Counted from the first letter of the stretch, positions 1 through 9,212 are shown. The stretch is 64,000 nucleotides of DNA from Aquimarina latercula DSM 2041 (GCF_000430645.1 NZ_AUMK01000004.1:124001-188000); one strand, 5' to 3'. Notes: generated from the sequence alone by a model not told the origin. Program-made: numbers and translations.

Positions 1-912
1 GGACTTTTTGCTATTTCTATGTTGTATTTTATTCCCGTTTTTTTGACAGTAATTATTGCCCTTTTGATTTATGGACAACAAGGTGCTAATGATTTTCTTT
101 GGCTACGGTTATTATTCATAAGCTTTGGCTATTTAGCTTTTCTATTTATTATATCAACCTTAACCATCATTGTTTCTGCAAGCACCCATACTTCAAAAGG
201 TGCTTTACTTAGGTTATTAGGTATTTGGTTACTATTAGTGGTGTTATTACCAAAATCTGCACAAGCTATGGGTAATTATTGGTTTCCTACTCCTAGCAAA
301 TTAGCATTTCAATCTGCTATTGAAAAAGAAGTTATTAAAAAAGGTGATAGTCACAATCCTAATGATCCACATTATAATAATCTAAGGGACTCTGTTTTAA
401 GTGTTCATAATGTTAAAAAAGTAACAGATTTGCCTTTTAACTACTCAGGTTTTGTTATGAGAGAGGGAGAAAAAATAACGGCTAATTTGTATCGAAAGCA
501 TTATAAAAAATTGATCTCTATTTATAACAGTCAAAATGATGTAACCCAGTTTTCATCATTTATCAATCCTTTTACTGCTATCAAACAATTATCCATGATA
601 ATGTCAGGAACAGATTTTTCATCTTATATTGATTTTCAAGATCAAGCCGATACGTATCGTTATCAGTTAGCTCAAACTATGAATGAATTACAAATGGAAT
701 ATATAAGTCCAAAAAAAGAAAGTGGATCTGAAGGAAAAAAACATGTAGTTGATCATGAACATTGGTCAGAATTTAAAGATTTTAGACACCAACCAATGAA
801 TTTTTCTAAATCAATTAAAGAAGCTTCTCTTACATTGATCTCCATAACATTATGGATGTTATTTGTCTTCTGGTTATTGTTATTCACATCAAAAAAAGCA
901 AAAGCTATATGA
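1..912 (+). CDS. DUF3526-type ABC-2 permease, 5' partial
   Basis: The frame is open from the first base of the window, so the ATG at 19 is probably internal and the true start lies upstream. About 303 codons are visible. Strongly hydrophobic stretches lie near the beginning (two or three membrane helices) and at the very end. Between them is a long soluble loop starting after a LLPKSAQA-like turn, which is the layout of DUF3526 ABC-2 permeases. Such proteins form the membrane part of exporters whose ATPase is encoded separately; that ATPase would be upstream and out of view. The stop overlaps the next start as ATGA, so the two genes are translationally coupled. The substrate is unknown. Confidence 0.7.
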   Translation, partial: GLFAISMLYFIPVFLTVIIALLIYGQQGANDFLWLRLLFISFGYLAFLFIISTLTIIVSASTHTSKGALLRLLGIWLLLVVLLPKSAQAMGNYWFPTPSKLAFQSAIEKEVIKKGDSHNPNDPHYNNLRDSVLSVHNVKKVTDLPFNYSGFVMREGEKITANLYRKHYKKLISIYNSQNDVTQFSSFINPFTAIKQLSMIMSGTDFSSYIDFQDQADTYRYQLAQTMNELQMEYISPKKESGSEGKKHVVDHEHWSEFKDFRHQPMNFSKSIKEASLTLISITLWMLFVFWLLLFTSKKAKAI

Positions 913-2255
913 CAACGTTAAAGTTATTTTTACAGCAATGTATCAGATCTAAAGAGGTCCGGATAAGTTTATTGCTTATTACACTTTTAGGTATAATTAG
1001 TATTGTTATTGGCAATAAACATCTGGAGAGACAACAAGATGCAATAGCAGAAGTAAAATCATATCAAGCACAACATTTTGATCGACAAGTAGCGCTGCAT
1101 AATGAAGACTTAGGGTTATTACTATATTATGCAAAATTCGCCTATATAAACAACTTAAACCCATTAGCTGGACTATCCATTGGTCAGTCAGATGTGAATC
1201 CTACTGTAAAGCGAATTACTATTAAGACTTTTGAAGCTCAAAAATATGATACTGATTTGGTAAACCCAATGAATTTACAATCCGGTAATCTCGATCTATC
1301 ATTTGTAATCATTTATTTATTTCCATTATTAGTCATTGTGCTATCTTTTAATGTTCTTTCTGAAGAAACAGAAACTGGTACTTGGCGATTAGTAACCATA
1401 CAAGCGAGATCTAAATTAGGGTTCATTATATCAAAGCTTTTAATCCGAATGCTATTATTATATACTGCACTAATCGTTCTTTTTTTCATAGCAAAACTAG
1501 TGCTTAATCTAACTTTTGACCGTAACTTATTTTGGATGTTAGGGCTATCAATGTTATATATCCTATTTTGGTTTACGCTTACTTTTTTTATCATTATTTT
1601 CAAGAAATCTTCTGGTTTTAATGCCTTATTACTTTTATCAGTTTGGCTAGTACTAATCATTCTTTTACCTGCTGGCATTAATGCATATGTATCAACGAAA
1701 TATCCGGTCCCAGAAGCATTAAGCACAGCTATAGCACAGAGAGATGGGTATCACGTTAAATGGGATACCGATAAATTAGCAACTATAGAGAAGTTTTACA
1801 AACACTATCCTCAATTTAAAAAATATGGATATCCTACAGATGGGTTTAACTGGTTATGGTATTACGCCATGCAGCAAATGGGAGATGATGACTCTAAAAA
1901 TCAACAAGAAGCTTTAAATGAAAAGATAAAGCTACGTGAACAAACCAGTAATCAAATTGCATCAATAATTCCAAATATGCATATACAACTAGTTTTTAAT
2001 CGATTATCTGGGACAAGTATGAGTCAACAAATGGATTATCTAGAAGCTACTGATGCGTATCATGAAAAACTAAGATTGTTTTTTTATCCAAAAATATTTG
2101 AAAAACAACAAGCAGAGACTATCGATTGGAAACAATTTACTCCAGAATATTATGAAACAAACGTTAAGGTATCACCTGTAAGAAGTATGATTCCAATTGT
2201 AGTTGCATCCATATTTATGATTTTGATTTCAATACCAAGAATAAGACGTTTATAA
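909..2255 (+). CDS. DUF3526-type ABC-2 permease
   Basis: I place the start at the ATG at 909, which overlaps the previous stop as ATGA. The frame is open further upstream from 852, but that segment lies inside the preceding gene. The 448-residue product has a membrane helix near residues 20-38, a periplasmic-like loop, then a cluster of about four helices between roughly residues 125 and 260. A large soluble loop with a LLPAGINAY turn follows, and a final helix lies at the C-terminus. It resembles the preceding protein in layout, so the pair probably forms a heterodimeric ABC-2 exporter membrane domain. No ATPase is seen in the window next to it. Confidence 0.7.
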   Translation: MTTLKLFLQQCIRSKEVRISLLLITLLGIISIVIGNKHLERQQDAIAEVKSYQAQHFDRQVALHNEDLGLLLYYAKFAYINNLNPLAGLSIGQSDVNPTVKRITIKTFEAQKYDTDLVNPMNLQSGNLDLSFVIIYLFPLLVIVLSFNVLSEETETGTWRLVTIQARSKLGFIISKLLIRMLLLYTALIVLFFIAKLVLNLTFDRNLFWMLGLSMLYILFWFTLTFFIIIFKKSSGFNALLLLSVWLVLIILLPAGINAYVSTKYPVPEALSTAIAQRDGYHVKWDTDKLATIEKFYKHYPQFKKYGYPTDGFNWLWYYAMQQMGDDDSKNQQEALNEKIKLREQTSNQIASIIPNMHIQLVFNRLSGTSMSQQMDYLEATDAYHEKLRLFFYPKIFEKQQAETIDWKQFTPEYYETNVKVSPVRSMIPIVVASIFMILISIPRIRRL

Positions 2256-2280
2256 TTCGAATAGTAAGCTTTATGTCTCT

Positions 2281-3339
2281 TTACATTGTTGGTATCATAC
2301 CAACATTCATAATAGTTTCACCTTTATTAATAGGAGGAGTACCAATCATATAAAGGATCATTCCATTTTGTGATGCCTTAATATTTTCTAATGTATTGCC
2401 AAAAAAATCAGTTATATACCCAACTGGTTCTCCTTTTTTAATAAAGTCCCCTGCTTTTTTATCAGAATAAAAAAGTCCAGTTGATAGACTTTTAATTGTA
2501 AATCGCTTCGCTACGATTATTGGTTTTGTGGAAACAAATTCGTCATTAGAGCTAGAGCTCATCATGTTAAGATGAACTAATAACGAAAACATTCCATCAA
2601 CAATTCTATTCGTTTCCATTTTATCAGGAATCCCCAATTTACCACACTCAATATCAACCGAAGGTATTTTACGATGAAATGCTTCTTGTGAACAATACAA
2701 ACTAGGTGTCTGGAGTCGTTCCTTTTTAATATTAAAAATGATAGTATAATCAAAACCCATTGCTAAAGCCATTTCTTTTCCTTTTCTAGAAACTTGTGGG
2801 AGCGCTTCGCTCTGATACCATGCATTATAAGAACGTAAATCTTCTGGTGCATCCCCAGCATGTATATCAACAAAGAAATTAGATCTTGCGATTACTTCTT
2901 TGGTAAGTACATCTGCCATGCGTTCGGTTATAGATCCATTAGCATCGCCAGGAAAAGAACGATTTAAATTCTTATTATCCAATGGATTTAAAAATGGGCT
3001 TCTACCTAAAAAAGCCGGCACATTAGCTATTTGCACTAAGATAATAGTACCTGATAACTTTATTGGATCTATTTTTTGATTCAATTGCTGAGCGGCAAGA
3101 ATAGGTGGATATTCATAGCCATGAACTCCCGCTGTGATTCCTAAAACAGGCCCTGATTTTAATCCATGAAATATAGTAACAGGAATATATGTACTATCCT
3201 TATCACTAACTACAGGTATTTTGAAATTTTCTTTAGTTCCTGGTTTGATAGATTTATTTTGAAAAATAAAAGAATTTTGTGCTATCCCATTAGCGACAAA
3301 AAAAATAAAAACGTATAACAAGAGTCTTGTGTTGAGCAT
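2281..3339 (-). CDS. Secreted succinylglutamate desuccinylase/aspartoacylase-like protein
   Basis: This is a 352-residue M14-like zinc hydrolase. A hydrophobic signal peptide ends near residue 20 (NGIAQ). Zinc ligands fit H73 and E76 in GVHGYE and H160 in VDIHAGD. NLNRSFPG (125-131) supplies the substrate-binding arginine and E231 in VDIECG fits the catalytic glutamate. The family removes acyl groups from amino-acid derivatives, but secreted Bacteroidota members have no settled substrate. The C-terminal part, with a GYITDFFGN-like stretch, resembles the beta-domain of the family. The gene converges on the DUF3526 pair with 25 bp between them. A TATCTTTG sequence (minus strand, 3345-3352) matches the Bacteroidota -7 element but sits almost on the start codon, so its role is uncertain. 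Confidence 0.8.
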   Translation of the reverse strand: MLNTRLLLYVFIFFVANGIAQNSFIFQNKSIKPGTKENFKIPVVSDKDSTYIPVTIFHGLKSGPVLGITAGVHGYEYPPILAAQQLNQKIDPIKLSGTIILVQIANVPAFLGRSPFLNPLDNKNLNRSFPGDANGSITERMADVLTKEVIARSNFFVDIHAGDAPEDLRSYNAWYQSEALPQVSRKGKEMALAMGFDYTIIFNIKKERLQTPSLYCSQEAFHRKIPSVDIECGKLGIPDKMETNRIVDGMFSLLVHLNMMSSSSNDEFVSTKPIIVAKRFTIKSLSTGLFYSDKKAGDFIKKGEPVGYITDFFGNTLENIKASQNGMILYMIGTPPINKGETIMNVGMIPTM

Positions 3340-3487
3340 ATAAACAAAGATAATTAAGCTTATACAAAGTAAATTATAATAAGCTTTTATACATCATTAT
3401 TATAATATAAAGTTTTGGTAAGTTTTATTAAAATTATGAAAGCTATTATAAAATACATAGACTATTAAGGTGATTTAAAATTTAGAT

Positions 3488-4093
3488 ATGAGTAAGAATT
3501 TTGTTAGTGATATAGCGTTTAGTGCAGAGGTAAAAAAGCGACAGGAAGAAATGGGATCCAGAAAAACTTATCAAAAAATGGCAGAACGTCGTGACTGGCA
3601 GGATGAGATAAATGATAGTCTTAGATCTTTTATCAGTTTAAGAGATTCATTCTATATGGCTTCTGTAAATGCTAATGGGCAACCTTATATTCAACATCGA
3701 GGTGGACCTAAAGGATTCCTTAAAATATTAGATAAAAAACACTTAGCATTTGCTGATTATTCTGGAAACAGGCAGTACATATCAGTTGGTAATTTTGACA
3801 CTAACACTAAAGTTCATCTTTTTTTAATGGATTACCCTAACAGGATGAGAATAAAAATTTGGGGAGAAATTGTTACTCACGAACCAAATAACCCACTTTT
3901 ACAACAGGTACTTGATGAAAATTATACCGCCGAAGTAGAACGTATAATAAAAATTAAAGTTAACGCGTGGGATATCAATTGTCCTCAACATATAGAACAA
4001 AGATTCACAACCGAAGAATTTCAACCTCGTGTAAAACAACTTGAAAATAAAATAATCGAATTAGAAAAACAGTTAAAGGAACTTCAAAAATAG
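3488..4093 (+). CDS. Pyridoxamine 5'-phosphate oxidase-family flavin split-barrel protein
   Basis: The 201-residue product has a split-barrel core around residues 45-165, with an IQHRGGPKGFLK segment (68-79) of the type that contacts the flavin phosphate. The KIWGEIV strand is typical of the family. The last 30 residues are a charged heptad-like helix (LENKIIELEKQLKELQK), probably a short coiled coil. Proteins of this kind bind FMN or F420 and act as oxidoreductases or cofactor-binding proteins. The exact reaction cannot be read here, and true PdxH activity is unlikely. It stands alone, divergent from the M14-like gene and convergent with the histidine kinase. Confidence 0.75.
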   Translation: MSKNFVSDIAFSAEVKKRQEEMGSRKTYQKMAERRDWQDEINDSLRSFISLRDSFYMASVNANGQPYIQHRGGPKGFLKILDKKHLAFADYSGNRQYISVGNFDTNTKVHLFLMDYPNRMRIKIWGEIVTHEPNNPLLQQVLDENYTAEVERIIKIKVNAWDINCPQHIEQRFTTEEFQPRVKQLENKIIELEKQLKELQK

Positions 4094-4100
4094 AACTATA

Positions 4101-4130
4101 AAAAAGGATAATTAAAAACTAATTATTTTT
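4101..4130. terminator. Likely bidirectional terminator hairpin
   Basis: A perfect 7-bp stem (ATAATTA at 4108-4114, TAATTAT at 4120-4126) with a 5-nt loop is flanked by an A-run on the left and a T-run on the right. It therefore offers a U-tract on both strands. It lies between two convergent genes, the flavin protein and the histidine kinase. The stem is AT-only, so its strength is uncertain. Confidence 0.5.
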
Positions 4131-4169
4131 CCGCTTTTATATAACAAAATATAATTGCCAATTTAATCT

Positions 4170-5513
4170 CTAGAATACTAGACTAAATACGGTACCTTCA
4201 TTTTCTCTGCTATTAACCAAAATTTTACCCTTATGGAGTAACATTATTTGTTTACATAAACTAAGTCCTATTCCACTACCTGTAGATTTACTTGTAAAAA
4301 ACGGAATAAAAATACTATCCATAATATCTTGAGGAATCCCTGAACCATTATCATATACTTTAATAACTATATTTCTATTTGGTTTTTGTTCTGCTAGTAC
4401 TCTTATTTGTGGATCTGGTCTATGCTTACACGCATCAACCGCATTAAGAATAAGGTTAATTAGTACCTGTTCTATAAGGTAGCTATCAATATCTAATTCA
4501 ATTTTTGGAGGAGTAACCTTAAACTCAATGTTTATATTTTTTACATCTAGAGATGGTTGCATTAATAATTGTATCGTTTCAAAAAGTTCGGTTATTTTTT
4601 TTCTATCAAGGTTTAAGTGTGTTACTTTACTAAGACTTCGATAGGTTTTAGCGAATTTCAATAGACCTTCACTCCGATTCTTAATCGTTTTTATACCTGA
4701 ATTTAAATCTTCAATTTCTAATGGATAGTCATCTGGATTATCGAGAGTAAGCTGTAAATGCGACTGTAAAGTATCTGCCAAAGACGAAATAGGTGCTATA
4801 GAATTCATAATTTCATGAGTCATTACACTCAATAATTTCTTCCAAGCTTCAGATTCATTCCTATTTAGTGTATCATCTATATTTTGTAATACTATAAGCT
4901 TAAATGGATCTTCTTTTACCTGAAAAACGGTATCAGAAATTAACACTTTTATTTTCTCATTTTGAACCGCGATAGAAATTGAATTTGGTTCTTTATGATA
5001 TGTTTCAAATATAGCATCATATAGATCTGGTTTTCTTCCTTCTACAAAACGAATATTCTTAAACGAAGGAACATCTAAAGTTTCTCTAAAAGAATCATTA
5101 GACCATAATACATCTCCTGTTTCTAGATTATAGGCAATAATCCCAATATCTACCATTTCTAAAATCTTCTGTAGATATACATATTGGGCTTCATTCTTAG
5201 AGTTTATTTCTTTAATCGTTCTATTAACTTCATTAAAACCTTTATATAAAAACCTGATATCCTTTGGTCCTCTATCTTCTGGGAACCATCTAGAAAAATC
5301 TCGATATTTAACAGCTTCAAAAAAATCATCCATCACTACAAAACGTCTTTTCACAAAACTATATGTAGAATATAAAAAGTATAAAATAACGAAGCTAATT
5401 ATAGTAATACTACTGGTATACTCTTTATCAATAGTATACACAAGACCTAATATTAGAGCTACCAATATTAAAATCCTAAAAAAGAGTCTGGTAATATAAC
5501 CGTTATAGTTCAT
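4170..5513 (-). CDS. NtrB-like sensor histidine kinase
   Basis: The 447-residue kinase has two membrane helices near the N-terminus (about 10-28 and 34-52). A PAS-like sensor lies at about 105-215. The HisKA box has the phospho-acceptor H233 in VMTHEIMNSIAP. The HATPase domain shows LILNAVDAC, DNGSGIP, FFTSKSTGSGIGL and a trailing VNSRENEGTVF. There is no receiver domain. Its start overlaps the stop of the response regulator by 11 bp, so the two are co-translated from one transcript with the regulator first. With almost no periplasmic loop, it probably senses a membrane or cytoplasmic signal. By position it most likely controls the divergent efflux operon. Confidence 0.9.
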   Translation of the reverse strand: MNYNGYITRLFFRILILVALILGLVYTIDKEYTSSITIISFVILYFLYSTYSFVKRRFVVMDDFFEAVKYRDFSRWFPEDRGPKDIRFLYKGFNEVNRTIKEINSKNEAQYVYLQKILEMVDIGIIAYNLETGDVLWSNDSFRETLDVPSFKNIRFVEGRKPDLYDAIFETYHKEPNSISIAVQNEKIKVLISDTVFQVKEDPFKLIVLQNIDDTLNRNESEAWKKLLSVMTHEIMNSIAPISSLADTLQSHLQLTLDNPDDYPLEIEDLNSGIKTIKNRSEGLLKFAKTYRSLSKVTHLNLDRKKITELFETIQLLMQPSLDVKNINIEFKVTPPKIELDIDSYLIEQVLINLILNAVDACKHRPDPQIRVLAEQKPNRNIVIKVYDNGSGIPQDIMDSIFIPFFTSKSTGSGIGLSLCKQIMLLHKGKILVNSRENEGTVFSLVF

Positions 5514-6849
5514 ATTTATCTAGCCTTCTATATAATGCTGCTCTGGTTATTCCTAACTCTTTTGCAGATTTTGAAACATTCCCTTTATTTTTTTCTAAAA
5601 CAGTAAGAATTGCATTTTTTTCTAAACTATCTAAATTCATTGTGGTGCTAGAAGTTTTACTAGTCTGTCTTTCTATGGAAGAAAACACTAAATCTTCTGG
5701 TTTTAAGGAAGTACTATCAGCCATAATTACGGCTCGTTCCAAAACATACTGCAACTCCCTTACATTACCAGGGAAATCGTGATTTTTAAGCTTAGAAATA
5801 AAACCAGAATCCAATGAAAATTGGCTTTTATTATATTTATCAGCATACACAGATATAAAATGTTTTGCCAATAAGGTAATATCCGTTCCTCTATCTCTTA
5901 AAGGTGGCATTACAATATCCACCGTATTAATTCTATAAATTAAATCTTTTCTAAACTTTTGCTCATCCGCTAATACCTTCGGTTCAATATTAGTAGCACA
6001 AATAAGTCTAATATCAATTGATATAGCTTCATTAGATCCTAGTGGAGTAACTAATCTATTTTGTAACACAGTTAGTAAACGTACTTGCTGTCCTAAAGTA
6101 ATATTACCAATCTCATCTAAGAATAATGTTCCACCATTAGCAGCCTCAAACCGCCCTACTCTATCTTCTTTAGCATCTGTAAAGGCACCTTTTTTATATC
6201 CAAATAACTCACTCTCAAACAATGAAGATGTTAATGCTCCAACATCTACTTTAACGAAAGGTTGATCTCTTCTATTAGAATTATCATGTAATGCTTTTGC
6301 AATTAAATCTTTACCAGTACCATTTTCTCCTAAAATCAGAACATTTGCATCCGTAGGCGCAACCTTTTTTAGTTTTAAGAAAACATCTTTAATTGCTTCG
6401 CTTTCGCCTATTATTGTACTTGTTCCTACCTGAGATGATTTACTATCAGAAGCATTGGATTTTCTAGCCTTTAATAAAGAACTAATCGTGTGTATTATTT
6501 TTTCATTTTTCCAAGGTTTCACTAAAAAATCAGAAGCCCCTTCTTTTAATGCTCTAATTGCTAAATCAATATCCGCATACGCAGTGATTAACACCACATC
6601 TGTTTTTGGTTTCGACTTTTTAATTTCATTTAACCAAAAAATACCTTCATTTCCGGTATTGACCAAACCATTAAAATTCATGTCAAGTATAATAATATCA
6701 AAACTCTTTTTATTTATCTGAGCTCCAATATTACTTGGGTTTTTTTCGATTACCACCTCTTTCACCAAAGGCTTAAATAAAAGACGTAATGCAGTTAGTA
6801 CATCTACATCGTCATCAATAACTAAAATTGTAGCTTCTTTTAATACCAT
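5503..6849 (-). CDS. Sigma-54-dependent NtrC-family response regulator
   Basis: The 448-residue protein has a receiver domain (about 6-125) with acidic residues D12-D14, phospho-acceptor D56 and KP at 111-112. It is followed by an AAA+ sigma-54 activation domain (about 145-380). Walker A is GENGTGK (174-180) and Walker B is TLFLDEIG (241-248). The sigma-54 contact loop reads GAFTDA (221-226) rather than the classical GAFTGA. The C-terminus (about 420-448) is a Fis-type helix-turn-helix ending in a basic recognition helix. It is divergent from the efflux operon, and a palindromic element plus sigma-54-like promoter lies between them. Control of that operon is inferred from this arrangement. 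Confidence 0.93.
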   Translation of the reverse strand: MVLKEATILVIDDDVDVLTALRLLFKPLVKEVVIEKNPSNIGAQINKKSFDIIILDMNFNGLVNTGNEGIFWLNEIKKSKPKTDVVLITAYADIDLAIRALKEGASDFLVKPWKNEKIIHTISSLLKARKSNASDSKSSQVGTSTIIGESEAIKDVFLKLKKVAPTDANVLILGENGTGKDLIAKALHDNSNRRDQPFVKVDVGALTSSLFESELFGYKKGAFTDAKEDRVGRFEAANGGTLFLDEIGNITLGQQVRLLTVLQNRLVTPLGSNEAISIDIRLICATNIEPKVLADEQKFRKDLIYRINTVDIVMPPLRDRGTDITLLAKHFISVYADKYNKSQFSLDSGFISKLKNHDFPGNVRELQYVLERAVIMADSTSLKPEDLVFSSIERQTSKTSSTTMNLDSLEKNAILTVLEKNKGNVSKSAKELGITRAALYRRLDKYEL

Positions 6850-6929
6850 TGATACAATATTACAATATTATCTGCAGCATATAAAAAATAGAAAAATAAA
6901 ATACTAAAGATTCTTAAATGTACTATTTC

Positions 6930-6958
6930 CGAACAGAAAGTGTATCGAAATCGAACAC
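6930..6958 (+). promoter_or_regulatory. Upstream activator element, copy 1
   Basis: This 29-bp element contains two GAACA direct repeats spaced 22 bp apart (about two helical turns). It also holds an imperfect palindrome, AGTGT ... ACACT, from 6939 to 6959. The same element occurs at 26267-26295 with 25 of 29 positions identical. In both places the distance from its last base to the GG of a sigma-54-like promoter is 54 bp. This is the geometry expected of an NtrC-family enhancer. The adjacent response regulator (5503-6849) is the likely binder, by inference. Confidence 0.7.
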
Positions 6959-7008
6959 TTTTATTTTTATAAAAAATCATTAAATACTGATAGTCAGTAC
7001 TTTGTTTT

Positions 7009-7027
7009 TTTGGCACCATCTTGACTA
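7009..7027 (+). promoter_or_regulatory. Sigma-54-like promoter of the efflux operon
   Basis: The sequence TTTGGCACCATCTTGACT places GG at 7012-7013 and AC at 7024-7025, a GG-N10-AC arrangement where the canonical form is GG-N10-GC. The -24 half (TTGGCAC) matches perfectly and the -12 half is imperfect. Copy 2 at 26346-26364 has the same GG-N10-AC pattern. Transcription would start near 7037, about 175 bp before the adaptor start. The downstream leader is AT-rich with no obvious gene. Confidence 0.65.
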
Positions 7028-7212
7028 CATAAGAAATGAACACAAATAAGATGATAACCTATAACTAGATAACACAAAATAAAATGAGCAAATCAATTCT
7101 AATATTAATAGTAAGCTTACTGACTATAAAAGATGTTTGAAAATCTATTAACCAATTCGAAAAAAAATAAAACAAAATCAACTAATAAACATCAATAATC
7201 AAAAGACCTGAC

Positions 7213-8463
7213 ATGGACGTTCCAATTCAAAAAAAGAAATTCTCAAAATCACGTGTAGCAATGTTGATAGGTGGTGTACTACTCCTAGCACTTTTAATAT
7301 TTGTGTTTTCACAATCAATGGGTGGTTCTAAGTTAAATGTAGAGAAAGAACGCATTGCAATAAGTACAATTAAAAAAGATGTATTTCAAGAAAACATACC
7401 TGTTAATGGAATTGTATTACCAATTACAACTATCTATCTAGATGCTTTAGAAGGTGGAAGAGTAGAAGAAAAATTTGTAGAAGATGGTGCCATAATGAAA
7501 AAAGGAGAACCAATATTAAGATTGTCAAACACCGATCTAGAATTAAGTCTTATCAATCAAGAAACTTCAGTATATAATTTATTAACTCAAATGCAGATTT
7601 CTCAAAATGCTGCTCGTCAAAACACAATCAATCGTCGTAATCAATTTACCGATGTAGAAAACAGTTTGATAGAAGCTAAAAGAGTATATGAATTAAATAA
7701 AAGATTATATGATAAAGGAGCTGTAGGGCGACAAGAATATGAATCTTCCGCTAATGATTACAAATATCAACAACAACGTATGCAACTGGCTAAACAAGTA
7801 TTAAGTCAAGATTCTTCTGCTACTAAACAAGAAGTTAGTCAAGCGCAGAGTTCATATGCAAGAACACAAAGTGCTCTAGAACTGATGAGAAAAAAAGTTG
7901 GTGATCTTGTAGTGCGTGCCCCAGTAGATGGCCAATTAACATCACTAGATGCAGAAATTGGACAATCAAAAAACAAAGGAGAACGACTAGGGCAAATTGA
8001 TGTATTAAGCGGATTTAAAGTAAGAGTAGATATTGATGAACATTATATTTCAAGAATTTATAATGGGCAAAAAGGAACCTTTACCTTTAATAATGAAACA
8101 TATACGTTAATCATAAAAAAGGTATTTACTCAGGTAAACAATGGAAGGTTTCAAGTAGATATGCAATTCGAAGGTAATGTACCGGAAGGAATAAGAAGAG
8201 GGCAAAATCTTCAAATCCGAGTAGCACTTAGCGCAGAAAAACAAGCACTATTAATTCCGAAAGGAGGATTCTTTCAAAAAACTGGTGGTAATTGGGTATA
8301 TAAAATAACAGAAAACGGCAACTCAGCATATAAAGTAGCTATCCGATTAGGTAGTCAAAATACAGAATACTATGAAATCATTGAAGGATTACTACCTGGA
8401 GATAAAGTAGTAACATCAAGCTATGATAGCTTTGGAGATACTGAAGAATTAATATTAAAGTAA
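7213..8463 (+). CDS. HlyD/MacA-family periplasmic adaptor
   Basis: The 416-residue membrane fusion protein has a short cytoplasmic tail rich in lysine, one membrane helix at about 15-33, a lipoyl/barrel-sandwich half and a long alpha-helical hairpin (about 105-225, rich in Q and N). The returning barrel half contains VVRAPVDGQL, followed by beta-barrel and membrane-proximal domains. It would bridge the inner membrane permeases to the TolC-like channel at 30497-31918. It is the first gene after the sigma-54-like promoter and is followed after 26 bp by the ABC ATPase. It is the only adaptor in the cluster, so all eight permeases probably share it. Confidence 0.9.
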   Translation: MDVPIQKKKFSKSRVAMLIGGVLLLALLIFVFSQSMGGSKLNVEKERIAISTIKKDVFQENIPVNGIVLPITTIYLDALEGGRVEEKFVEDGAIMKKGEPILRLSNTDLELSLINQETSVYNLLTQMQISQNAARQNTINRRNQFTDVENSLIEAKRVYELNKRLYDKGAVGRQEYESSANDYKYQQQRMQLAKQVLSQDSSATKQEVSQAQSSYARTQSALELMRKKVGDLVVRAPVDGQLTSLDAEIGQSKNKGERLGQIDVLSGFKVRVDIDEHYISRIYNGQKGTFTFNNETYTLIIKKVFTQVNNGRFQVDMQFEGNVPEGIRRGQNLQIRVALSAEKQALLIPKGGFFQKTGGNWVYKITENGNSAYKVAIRLGSQNTEYYEIIEGLLPGDKVVTSSYDSFGDTEELILK

Positions 8464-8489
8464 AAAAGTCAATTAAAAAAACGAATAAA

Positions 8490-9167
8490 ATGATACAAAT
8501 TACGGACTTAGAAAAGTTTTACAGAACTGAAGAAGTACAGACCATAGCGCTAAACAAACTATCTTTTAATGTTAAAGAAGGGGAATTTGTTGCCATCATG
8601 GGACCATCAGGGTGTGGTAAATCAACGCTACTTAATATTCTAGGGTTATTAGATGATCCCGATGGAGGAAGTTTCAAATTTAATGGTCAAGAAGTAGCTG
8701 GATATAATGAGCGTAAACGTTCGGATCTTCGAAAACATAATGTAGGTTTTGTTTTTCAAAGCTTTAACCTGATTGATGAACTTACAGTTTTTGAAAATGT
8801 AGAGCTTCCATTAATCTATACAGGTGTTAAACCAGCAGAACGAAAAAAACGTGTAGAAGAGGTTTTAGAAAAAATGCAAATCATGCATAGACGTAACCAC
8901 TTTCCGCAGCAATTATCCGGTGGACAACAACAACGTGTAGCAGTAGCAAGAGCTGTTGTCAATAACCCGAAACTTATCTTGGCAGATGAACCTACAGGTA
9001 ACTTAGATAGTACCAATGGTAATGAAGTAATGGATTTATTAATTGAATTAAATGAAGCGGGCACCACAATTATCATGGTTACACATAGTGAACATGATGC
9101 TAAATATAGTCATCGAATCATAAGAATGCTAGACGGACAAAAGGTTACAGAAAACGTATTAGTATAG
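8490..9167 (+). CDS. MacB/LolD-type ABC ATPase 1
   Basis: The 225-residue ATPase is complete. Walker A is GPSGCGKST (38-46), the Q-loop is Q90, the signature is LSGGQQQRV (142-150), Walker B and D-loop are LILADEPTGNLDS (162-174), and the H-loop is in VTHS. The TIALNKLSF start and the compact length are typical of the LolD/MacB/FtsE branch, which energises FtsX-fold permeases by mechanotransmission. It sits between the adaptor and the first permease, which is the canonical order. All motifs are intact, unlike the second ATPase at 29817-30485, so it is probably the main motor of the array. Confidence 0.95.
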   Translation: MIQITDLEKFYRTEEVQTIALNKLSFNVKEGEFVAIMGPSGCGKSTLLNILGLLDDPDGGSFKFNGQEVAGYNERKRSDLRKHNVGFVFQSFNLIDELTVFENVELPLIYTGVKPAERKKRVEEVLEKMQIMHRRNHFPQQLSGGQQQRVAVARAVVNNPKLILADEPTGNLDSTNGNEVMDLLIELNEAGTTIIMVTHSEHDAKYSHRIIRMLDGQKVTENVLV

Positions 9168-9212
9168 AGGTCATCATCAAATCATCAAAAAACGAACAGT
9201 AAATCAGTAATT

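Larger units (their letters stand above)
6850..7212. other. Divergent intergenic region, two-component pair / efflux operon
   Basis: This 363-bp gap separates the minus-strand response regulator from the plus-strand adaptor. It holds the activator element (6930-6958), the sigma-54-like promoter (7009-7027) and a long AT-rich leader. A weak TAATATTG sequence occurs twice near 6855-6870 on the minus strand and might serve the regulator operon, but the match to the Bacteroidota -7 element is imperfect. I see no gene here. Confidence 0.6.

Noticed and set aside
6455..6721. Plus-strand 88-codon frame opposite the receiver domain
   Set aside because: It lies antisense to a clearly conserved response-regulator domain and shows no family features.
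6840..7043. Minus-strand 67-codon frame in the divergent promoter region
   Set aside because: It runs through the enhancer and sigma-54-like promoter, and its translation is an irregular aromatic-rich sequence; it is a chance frame.
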